From Mangifera indica (lineage: Eukaryota; Streptophyta; Magnoliopsida; Sapindales; Anacardiaceae), in contig NC_058137.1 of assembly GCF_011075055.1 (NCBI RefSeq), positions 4,454,771 through 4,518,770 of the forward strand: 64,000 nucleotides of DNA. Reading direction: 5' to 3'. The notes under the pieces are model-generated. The model was not told the origin of the DNA and made no database searches. It saw only the letters and a program-made list of their open reading frames with translations. Of this stretch, positions 1-12,200 are shown in pieces (position 1 is the first letter of the stretch; each line of letters starts with the position of its first letter). A program made the position numbers and the translations under genes.

Positions 1-211
1 TACGATGTGTACAAATAATGACATGTCACTATATGATTGGATATTGTTTAATTTTTAATTTTAAATCATTCGATCACATGGTGACATATCATTGTTTATG
101 TATAAGTTTGTCCACCTATTGCTATAACAAACTATTGGGTATAAGAGCAACAATACACATGGAAATTGAAAAATAAGAGGAAATGGAAATTGAGAGTAGG
201 CACTAGGATGG
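1..211. other. 3' flank of the ABCG transporter gene
   Basis: This AT-rich stretch follows the transporter stop codon on the minus strand and probably holds its 3' UTR and polyadenylation region. I see no other gene. The open frames on the minus strand here are short and low in complexity. Confidence 0.5.
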
Positions 212-3200
212 CTATCTAGTTTGGAAGTTGAGGAATCTAATGGCATAAGCAAACACAAAGAAGAAAAGGAGAACCCAACCAATATGAACCAAAGCAACAA
301 TTGGAAGAAAATCATAATCTAATCCCCAACCCTCTTTAAGGAATTCTTTCACTGTTATTTTCATATTAGCTCCAGGGATCTCTAAAACATCGTCTTTTTT
401 ACCTAATTGACAACTGACAAGACCGCAAATTGTCCATGCCCCAGGAGAAAGCCAATAGTACCACCTCCACCAAGCAGGAATTTGCTGAAACATCGAAGAT
501 GAAGCATATTTACCTTTCTGGGATATGGGAAATATGTTGATGATTAGAGTATAATTCCAGTTTTTATCTACTTACCACTCTTGGAAGGAGAAATCCAGAG
601 AACAAGTTCCAGAAATTAAGGAAGAAAGACATAAGTATGGCAGAGATTTGATGGTTTGGAGTCAGTGCGACAATCATCATTCCAAACAGTGTGAAGTAGA
701 TAAAGCTCATCAACATGAAGTAGAAGAATAAGAAAAATTTTCCCACTTGCCACTCAAATCCAATCATGGGGTAAAGGATAAGAGTGTACATAATAGTTTG
801 AATGGTCACATATATTGTCTCTACAGCCACCTTCAAAATTAAAAATAGCAAATTAGTAAGGAATGGCTAATTTAACATAACGCTATAGTTTTTAGTTGGA
901 AGTGATTAAGTTCCGGTGTATGAAGAAGGCCTAAACAGATTGATGGCATTTGATTACCTGAGCAAATGCGTAAGGAAGTGCAGAATACATGCCAGCTGCT
1001 CTTTCACGGTAGAAAACTGTCCTCTCAATAGAAACAATAGGCTGTACTGCAGAAGCATTGGTAGCTCCAAGGAAAAACACAGCACAATACATGGCTCCTA
1101 AAAGATTAAACAGATCTTGTTGTTTGGTTCTGTTTGAGATACAACATAATATTAGTTAAATTTGAAAAGGAATTATCATCCAGTATAATAAATATATTAT
1201 TGAGACATATATACCAGTCATAAAGGTTAGAAAACTTTTTACCAAAGTAACTTACATCATTTGTCCTTTGTCCCAGAAGATAAGGCCAAACAGAAAACCA
1301 ATGAACACTGTCAAGACAAGCCTGACAGCATTATATTGGGGGTTTCTCCAATAAGACCAATGCTGTTTCCAAAAACAAGCATGGGACTGAGTAATAAACG
1401 ATTGCGAATATTTGGTTGGAAAGTAGAGATCTTCAGAACCTGGAGCTGGGGTACTAAACTCTTCAATAAGTTCTTGACACCTCCTGAAAGAGAATTGAGG
1501 AAGAAGTAATTTGAGGCAATGCTTAAAGATCCCAAGCCATTTGGTAAAACTGAAACAATATACACCCATGTTATTCAATTCAAACTTACTGATATAAAGA
1601 GGAGGTGGCATAAATTTCAGAAAAATCAATATCCAGATGACTCTCGACTGAAGAAGGAGTGACCTCAAGCATCCACGTTGCTGGATTGTATCCATTCTTG
1701 ATTCTTGGAACCCCTGGTATAGCCTGTAATAGATATTAGTCAATGATGCACCTTCAAAATCAAGAACTTGCAGTTAAAAAAGTGAATGAAAAATACAATT
1801 TGGGACACCAAACACTGTAATTGAGTTTATAGTCAAATTACATTTTGCTACACAATATAACTCAACAGAAATTTGTTCAAAGATAATGCTTACCTCAAAA
1901 TATTCTATGAGGTGCTGAGAATGGTGACCAAGGGGTCCAGCATAAATGACTTGCCCTCCTCTTTTCATCAATAGTAGCTGCATCAACACAACACCAAGTT
2001 GAATATGTGCATAATAAAAAACACAAAAAGTTTAAAAAAAAAACCTATAAACAATTGGGCAATACCTCATCAAATGCTTCAAAAATGTCTATGCTTGGTT
2101 GGTGAATTGTGCACACAACAGTTCGTCCTGTATCTACCGTATTTCTCACAGGACGCATTACAATTGCAGCAGCTCTAGCATCAAGGCCGGATGTTGGTTC
2201 GTCCATGAAGATAATAGAGGGGTTAGCAACCAGCTCAACAACTATTGTCAATCTCTTCCTTTGTTCTGTTGAAAGACCATCTTTTCCTGGCACACCAACT
2301 AGTGCATCCCTTAATGGTTTCAACTCCACCAACTCCATAACTTCTTCAACAAACATCTAAATGATACATAAAGGAGAAGCAGACAACAATGGGATCATTT
2401 GCTAACAGTTCAATTTATATATGAAGGCAAGAAGGAAAATAAGAAGTGATTATTATACAAGAATTTCATCAACATACCATTCTTGTTTTTTTATCTATGT
2501 TTGGAGAAAGGCGAAGCCAAGCTGAGTATATGATAGACTCATGCACAGTAAAATGTGGTGAATGAATGTCACTTTGCTCGCAATAACCACTAACACGAGC
2601 AAATGTGGCTTGCTTCTTTGGGTAGCCAGAAATGTTAATACTTCCTTCAATGTAACCCCCAGTCTTTCTTCCTGCTAGTACATCCATTAGAGTTGTCTTC
2701 CCTGCACCACTTATCCCAACTAGTGCAGTCAAAATCCCGGGTCGAAAAGCACCACTAACATCTCGTAGTAGTTGTAGACGATCTTCTACAACTGCTTGAC
2801 TCTTCATTTCCTGGTATGCAAGATCCATTAATTCATCTCAACATTCACCCTATAAGAATCAGAACTTTTTCAACAATATCATGGATTTAAAGACAATGTC
2901 AAAAGAAAAAATATTAATTATATTTTAGATTTATAAATGCTATATCACCATATTAATTATCAAAGTTAATTTAGAATTATGCACTGTTAAGATTTCTGAA
3001 GTCCACAACTCCTGATATTACGGAACAAATTCAATATGTGGTTATAAAAATGCCAAAAGAATTTACTACATTAAGTTGGCTTCTTCGAGAAGAAAGGTTG
3101 CATACATAGTAAAACCTTAGAAAATAAATGGTCAGAAATGAAAGGTACTCACAGCAGGCATATCCACATAGTAGTTCACATGGTTGAAGGCAAGTGAAAG

Positions 3201-6200
3201 GGGTTTGAAGGGCAGAATCATTCCTCTTCTAGGTTCAGCAACCCCAACAACTTCTGATGTCATCTGAATTTCTGTAGTTGTTCACAATATTTCTGTCAGT
3301 TCTAAGATTATGATATCAACTTAGTTTATATAAACTTTCTACATATAAAATTTTGCTCAGCAACATGTGTTTTTTCAGGCTCAGCAACCCTAAAAGACAT
3401 TCCTTGCGGTTTAACATAATGTGTTTTTCCAAGCACACTAACTTCGGGTCTTTAAGCAATATTCACTAGATGTTCATGCATTTAACATACGGAGAACTGG
3501 AAATTTTTGGTGTAAAGGGAACTCCTAAAACATCTCATAATAAATGTAGAATCCTCGCACCCTATCTAAACAAAATACTATATTTATAACTAGCCTTTTT
3601 AGCGCCCACATTGTGGTCACATACAAATAGATCAACCTCTTATTGCAAAAGAGAATGGGTGCTTGGTGGCTGACTAGCTGTTCTTGTTTGCATTTCAACA
3701 GTGCAATTGACAACATTAATAAACGAAGAAATAACAAAGGAATGAAATAACCTTCTATTTCTAGTTGTTCAGAGGCTTGATTCTTGTTTTTTTTACCGTC
3801 ATTTTCCTCTACAACAATGGATTTTGAATCACGAAAAGCTGAAAATAATTTATACATGAGAAGAGTGTTAGAATTGAAATTTGATTTCCATTCAAGAAAC
3901 CACAAAACCGAAATAAGATAGAACTCACGATCTAAATAATTCAATGCTCCTATAAATAAGATGTTGAATAGAACAGAGAAAGCAAATAGTGCCCCAATGC
4001 AAACCCAATACCAATACTCATCTGTGAAGAAACCTCTACTTTTAAGAAGTACTTTCCCAATTGTAGGTGCATCAACATTGGGGTCTTTGTTGGGCTGCAG
4101 TAGTTGGAAACATGTGAGATTTGAAAACAAGACACACCATTTAGTTTATCTACAAGAAAAGACAATGAGCAAAGTATAATAGAACATACTATGTCCCATC
4201 GTTTATCGAGGAACTCGTTCACAACCATAGCATTCTGTCCATACATCATAGGAGAAAAATAACAGCCCCATGCCATCCATGGCCCAATATCGTCTGCAGA
4301 GACAAAATTAAAGCAATAGAACTCTTAAATAAATTATTGTACAAGGGGAAAAAGTAAAAAAAATTGGATTATATACAGTTTTCACTAACGAAAATAACTT
4401 ATATAACAAAAATTGATGAACTACTTACTTTTGGCAACAATAATTCCTCCAAGCACAAAAACCAGTAGCAATGTGAAGGTACCTAAAGTTTTTGCAACAA
4501 CTTCTTCTCTTCCAACAGACGCAATGAACCGAAAGAGGGACAAAGCCATCTGATGTATTCCAAAGAACGCCAAGAACTGTCGAAAAAACCTAAAGGGAAA
4601 AAAATGAAAAGATTTGTTAATCGAAGAAACTTTAGTATCTATCATGGCGCTGATTATAGGCATGGAAAAATACAAAAATAGAAACATATTTATAAAACCT
4701 AACCTTAAAAGTTTTATATCCAATTTGACGTGATATAAAGTCATTCAAGTCACAAAATTGGAACCATTAGAAAAATTTTTACCTGCTTGCTGCTGGAGCA
4801 AAACCAATCGTGTAGTATGTTAAAATTATCCATATTGCTGATTCTAAAAATGATAATGGGATCCGAAGGACCCATATAGGTAAGGCCAAAGCCCATGGAG
4901 GAAAGAATAAGTGATCCCTTTGTTTGAAAAAGGCCGGAAGCCTGACAACAGTCATTGCAAGTTCTGCAATCCCATTAAACATCACATTTATTAAACTGAA
5001 GAACAATGCTCCAAAATACTTTCCTCCACCAAGCAAAGTACCCACATGCATTTCTGTTCTAAAGAACACGGTAAAGGTAATTATTGACATGATTGTTATC
5101 TGGGTAGTCTTGAAAATATAAACAAATGAATTGCGCTTCATCAGCAGCCACTCCCTTGCAAAACATGCCTTAAACAATTCCCTGTCTGAAATACCATACT
5201 TCTCTGTCACCAAGGCAGCTGGATGGACTCTGGATTTATCGTAAGGAACATTAAGATCTGATGCAAGTTGTTGGCCAATGTGGAAGGAACCAAAACCTTG
5301 TACAAAACTGGACGCTGAAAGGAATCTGTAAGGTTGGTTCTTCCTGCACCAATATTGTTCCTGGTCCTTCTTGGAAGTTACCTCTTGCAGAAAGTCAGCA
5401 ACCCCTTTTCTATCTGGGCATTTGAAACCCATGTATTCAAAGAATTCAAGAACTTTCTCACGTGAACCTTGATAGACAATTTGTCCTTCGGACAGTAGGA
5501 TAATGTCATCAAACAGATCATACGTTTCTGGTGCTGGCTGTAGAAGCGTCATAATCATGGTTATATCCATAATATGAACCATTTGCTTCATGTACTTACA
5601 TATTTGAAAAGTGGTCGAACTATCCAATCCGGTTGATATTTCGTCCATTATAAGAACTTTTGCTGGTCCAACCAGCATTTCTCCTGCACTCACAGTTAGA
5701 CATAACTTTTGAATTATACTATCCACTGTGTGACTACGACTCCTCAAACTGGAGAGCCTTTACTGGGTTCACTTTAAATAGGTGAGATAAATTCTCCAAA
5801 GCAAAGAAGTAATTATTAGAGAATTAAAAATCACAAACCGAGTATAATATGTCATTATTATTATTTTTTAAAAAGCGGCAAGACTTATTTAACTTGCCCC
5901 AGTGTGATCTGGAAAGTCAAATTCATACTTACTAATTTTTTAAAATTTAAATATTTAGTTAAATTTTATTGTTATTATTAGATAAAATTATTGTTTAAAA
6001 ATATTATTTAAACTCATATTTTGAGATTATCCTTAAGTTTTAAAATTTTTATTTGTACTGCTAACATCGTATTTTCTAAATTTAAAAACTGTTCCCTCTC
6101 TAAGTCTAGGGTTACAAACTCACATCTTATCTCATATACACTCACCCTCGATTTTCTAAAATATTTAAGTTTCACTCATATTCTACTTTAATTTTTAGAT

Positions 6201-9200
6201 CTTTATGTTTGACGATCATTCATCGTCTTCGATCGTCAGTTTTCTCTCTCTTGCCTTCTCTCTACCTCCTAGTCACTCTCTTTTTTCTCTGCAGTAGTTT
6301 TTGTTTGAGATAAAAATAAAATCATTTGAGACAAAGATTATCTGTCTTCGTCTAATTTTATTTTTATCTCTGACGAAGACAACTAAAAAGGAAAGTGAGA
6401 ATGATTGGGAGTGAGAGAGTCAACAACCAAATATGGCAAATGGTCTTTGAAGAGAAGGAGAACAAAAAAACCTTAGGAGAAAATGTTTACTTTTTAAACT
6501 TTGGATGAAAAAAATTGTTAAATTTTAAAATATAATAAAATTTTAATTTTTTAAATATTTTTAGCTAATATCAAAATTTAATAGACACATATAATTTAGA
6601 TTTTAAAAAATTAATAAGTATGAGTTAAGTTACACTAAACCTTGGGTGAAAATAAGTCTTTGGCCTTATTAAAAATATGATAAATTTTGTTTTGGAACAA
6701 GCGTAAATGTTTTCAAACTTAACTTTGTCATTGGAATAATATTTTAGAATGGCCAAAGGATTATTTCCCATCCAAAGTATGTTGATTTTTCAAAGTTTTC
6801 CCTATTAATTTTAAAAATCTCATTTATCTATCATAGCCATTTAAATTTGTTAATCTTAAAGACAAAATCATCATTTTATATTTAATATTAAAAATAAACT
6901 TAAATATGATTTTATTTTCTCCCCTAAATTTAAAAAATTAACTTTTCTATCCTAAACCAAGTTTGAAAAAAAATCACATTTTCCCCCTAGGGTTTAGTTT
7001 CAATATCTGGTCACTCTTTCTAAGGCTATCGCTAGCTGTCTTTTCCTTCCGACAGTTCCCTTTCCTCTGACTGTCTGCCTCAATTCCACTCCAACCCATT
7101 CGACAACCAAGAGATGTCATCTGGGGAGAGGAATCGTCTTCTTAGACGAAGACGGGTTGTCTCATCTTCATCTGGGAAGATGATTTCTCTTTTCAGATGA
7201 CATCTTTGAGCGTCAGAGGGGTTAGGATGACATTGAGACAGGTTGTTGGAGGAAGGAAAATCATCGAGAGAGAGAAACGGCCAGCGATGACGCTAGAGAG
7301 AGTGACGGTATATTGAAATTAAACCTTGGGGGGGAAATGTGATTTTCTCAAACTTAGCTTAAAAAAAAAAATGTTAGTTTTTAAACTTTTAGAAGAAAAA
7401 AGAGATAAATTTTTCAGGAGTTAGAGTTCTATTAATTTTAATCGGTTATGAATGTGTAAATAAAAATTTCAAAATTAATGAAAAGAACTTTATGAACTCA
7501 ATATACTTTGGATGGAAAATAATCCTTTGGCCTTTTAGAATTTTCATTCTACCAAAAACACTCTAAAAGAAATTGAAAAATTGTGATTTTTCTTGCTAGA
7601 GGAGTGAGATGTATTGTTAAAAAAAGAATTTTGGAACTATAAAAAAAATTGTTGGAAGTGTTATAAAATTAATAAAGTAATTGACTTGTCAAATAAAATT
7701 ATTAAGCCAAAGCATGACAGAAGGAATAAAGAAACAAGAAGAAGCAGAAAGAAAGAAAGAAAGAATTGAGAGAGTAATTTTCTATTGAATCCGGATGAAG
7801 AGAAGAGAAGAGAGAATTGCATATCTATCATGAAGGGCAAGGGGGCAGTATTTATAGACACTTGGCTGCCCCATTAGTCAACAAATATGGCTATAAACAT
7901 AGCCAATTTTCCAAGCTAATTTAATGCATTCCCATTGCCTTTTGGCCAAAGTCAATAATATTGGGTGGAAAAATCCACCATCTGCAACACTCCTCCTTGG
8001 ATTTCTACCACTTACAGATAATTATATTAACCTTGCTAAGGAAAAACTCAATAGGATAAAAACGAAAGCAAAAGAACATAATTATTAAATGTCCTGTAAG
8101 GTGGCGTTGGACGTGCTTAAACTGCCTCGTTAAAAACCTTACTAGGAAAACCCAGTGGGACAAAACCTAGTGAAGGAAAAAAGAGTACAGTGCACCTTTT
8201 GTCCAATATTGGATAACCTTCAAAATTTTGCCTGATGAACGCTCCCCCTGATGAACACTCCCCCTCTTTATAATAAGATTAACTTGGTTGCTTGTTGAGC
8301 CGCCGCATACCGATGTTATACACTAACTTCTCAAATGTTGATGTCGGTAGTGTTTTAGTGAACAAATCTGCAAGATTTTCACTAGATCTGATTTATTTGA
8401 CATCAATCTTTTTACTCTACTAGAGCTCATGAGTGTAAAAGAACTTCGGTGAGATATGTTTGGTTCTGTCTCCTTTGATGTACCCACCTCTAATTTGGGC
8501 TATACATGCTGCATTGTCTTCATATAATATGGAATGAGTGTCTATTGTAGAAGGAAGACTGCATGCATTCCGGATATGATGGATGACAGACCGTAACCAT
8601 ATACATTCTCAGCTGGCTTCATGGAGAGCTAAAATTTCTGAATAATTTGAAGAAGTTGCAACCAAGGTCTGCTTGGTGGAGCGCCATGATATAGCTGTGT
8701 CATTATAAGTGAAAATATATCCCGTTTGTGAACGGGCCTTATGGGGGTCAGAAAGGTAACCAGCATCTGCATATCCAACCAAACTAGGATTTTTAGGGGA
8801 TTTGACATAATAGAATAATCCCAAATCTCTAGTCCCACATAGGTAACGGAGTATATGCTTGATTCCGTTCTAGTGACGACGGGTTGATGCAGAGCTAAAT
8901 CGGGCTAATAAATTAACTGCGAAGGATATATCTGGTCTCGTGCATTGGGCCAAATATAATAAGGCTCCAATGGCATTAAGATATGGTACTTCAGGACCAA
9001 GTATCTTTTCATCTTCTTCTTTAGGACGAAATGGGTCCTTTTTTGGATCAAGAGACCGAACAACCATTGGGGTGCTCAAAGGATAAGCCTTATCCATATT
9101 AAAGCGTTTTAATAATTTTTCAATATACGCTGCTTGATGGATAAGTATTCCATTTGAATTGTACTCGATCTGCAAGCCGAGATAATATTTTGTTTTCCCC

Positions 9201-12200
9201 AAATCTTTCATTTCAAATTCTTTTTTCAGATATTCAGCAGTTTTTTAGAGCTCTTCAGGAGTCCCAATTAAATTCATGTCATCAACATAAACTGCTACAA
9301 TAGTAAATCCCGATTCTGACCTTTTGATAAAGACACATGGGCATATAGGGTCATTCACATAGCTCTCTTTTTTCAAATATTCACTGAGGCGATTGTACCA
9401 CATACGTCCAGATTGTTTTAATCCGTACAATGATCATTGTAATTTAATTGAGTACAAGCCTCTTGAATTGACCCTTTTTACTTCAGGCAATTTGTATCCT
9501 TCAGGGAGTTTCATATAAATTTCAGTATCTAAATTTCCATATAAATAAGCAGTGACTACGTCTATTAGACGCATATCCAGTCCTTCAGAGACTGTTAAAC
9601 TGATTAAATATCTGAATGTGATTATATCCATTACAGGTGCATATGTTTCATCAAAGTCTATACCGGGCCTTTGGGAAAAGTCTTGGGCTACAAGTCTGAC
9701 TTTATATCTAGCAATTTCATTTTTCTCATTTCTTTTTCTCACAAATACCCATTTATATCCAACGAGTTGTACATCTTGAGGTGTTGGAACTACAGGCCCA
9801 AACACTTGACGTTTTGCTAGAGAAGCTAATTCTGTTTGAATTGCTTCTTCCCATTTAGGCCAATCATGTCTTTGTTTACACTCAGCCACAGTACGTGGTT
9901 CAAAATCATCATCATTCAGAATTTCAATAGCTACTGCAAATGAGAATATATCATCAATTATAATTGTTTCACGATTCCACATTTCTTGTGTATGAACATA
10001 ATTTAAAGATATTTCAATATTCTCATTTTCCTGTTCTTCAGGATTTTGTACCACTTCAGGGGTTTGTGCCACTTCAGGGGCTTGTGTCTCTTCAGGGACC
10101 ATAACCTCTTCTGGAGGAATATTTGTTTGATTATTTGCTTTTCTTTTTCGAGGGACAGTGTCCTTCGATCCAACAGGTCTACCACGCTTCTGGCGTGAGG
10201 TAGATGGATCAGTCACGGTTCGAATGGACTGTTCAGCAGTCACATTGATTCTTACTGGTGTATTAGCAGCTGGAACATGTGATCTTGTCACTTTTGCTGT
10301 ATCAACAAATGCATCAGGCATTTGGTTGACAATAATTTGTAATCGCACTATCTTTTGCACTTCAGTTTCACTTTGGGATGTGCGAGGATCTAAATGAGAC
10401 ATGGTAGGTACATACCAAGTAAGTTCATGTCTAACTTCAGGAGGCATTTTCTTTTCTCCTAAAGATGGGAAAGTTGTCTCATCAAAGTGACAATCTGCAA
10501 ATCGTGCAGTAAAAAGATTATCTGTTAATGGTTCCAGATACCTGATAATAGATGGTGAATTATATCCAACATATATTTCCAAACGACGTTGGGGTCCCAT
10601 TTTTTTGCGTTGAGGGGACGCAATAGGGACATATACAGCACAACAAAAAATTTTCAAATGAGATACATCAGGTTGGTGACCAAGAACTAATTGTAGGGGA
10701 GAATATTGATAATAAGAAGAAGGTCGCAAGCGAATTAACGCTGCAGCATGTAATATAGCATGTCCCCACATAGAAGTAGGTAATTGACTTTTTAATAATA
10801 AAGTACTTGCAATTACTTGGAGTCGTTTGATAAGAGACTCAGCTAATCCATTCTGGTTGTGGACATGCGGGACTGGATGTTCAACCTCAATCCCTATGGA
10901 CATGCAATAATCATCAAATGTTTTGGATGTAAATTCACCAGCATTATCTAGCCGTATTGACTTGATCGAATGATCTGCGAAATGTGCCTTTAATTTGATA
11001 ATTTGTGCTAACAGTTTAGCAAATGCAACATTTCGAGTAGACAATAAACAAACATAAGACCATCGTGCAGATGCATCAATTAAGACCATAAAATAACGAA
11101 ATGGCCCACTTGGTGGATGAATGGGTCCACATATATCCCCTTGAATCCTTTGTAGGAATGATGGGGATTCACCTCCAATTTTGGAGGGAGATGGTCTTAT
11201 TACTAATTTGCCTTGAGTATAGGAGGTGTAGAATTGTTCATTAGACAATAAAATTTTATGATTCTGTAATGTATGTCCATGTGAATTTTCAACAATCCTA
11301 CGCATCATTGTAGATCCTAGGTGGCCTAAACGATCATGCCAAAGCATAAATGCTTTTGGATCAATGAACTTCTAGTTCGATACTGCGTAGGTCTCAATTG
11401 CCTTTATGGTTGTATAATACAATCCAGATGATAAAGCAGACAATTTTTCTAGTATAAGCCTTCTTTCGGAGGCATTACTAGTTATACAGATGAATTCTAC
11501 ACCATTTTCACTCATGGTTTCAAGATGATAACTATTTTTTCTTATATCTTTAAAACTCAGTAGATTTCTTCTGGATCTACTTGAATATACTGCATCACTG
11601 ATGCTTAATTTGGTCCCATTATTTAACATAATTGTGGCTCTTTCAGAGCCTTCTATCAGATCAATTGATCCTGATATAGTAGTTACTTTAGCTTCAATTA
11701 ATGCTAAAGATAAGAAAAAATTCTTTTCCTTAAGAATTGTGTGCGTTATTGCACTATCCACCAAACATATGTCTCCCACATCAGCTTTTGAAGTCAACGC
11801 TTTAATTTTGGAGTCCATTTCCTTTCATTTAAAAATTACGTTAGTTATAACGTACACAAAATATTGAAAGGAAGAGAACATGACAATAAAATACAAAATA
11901 ATATGCATGACTCCAAAATAAATATATATGATGGATTTAATTATAAAAATTTTGGGCATTTCATACTCATAATAACTACTTCTGGTAGTTGCGTTCACTT
12001 CAGAGAACGATGTATAACGAGAAAATATTAATTCAGAAATTCTTTTCTGATATTGCTACTACAGGAGCAAAAATAAAATGTGGAGAATATTTTATCTTCC
12101 ACATTCAGGAAAAGATTCTGAATATTACAGAGTTATACTAAATATAGAGTCATTGTATTCATATTTCGGCTTGTAATCCTTCAGGGATATGATGCCAAAA

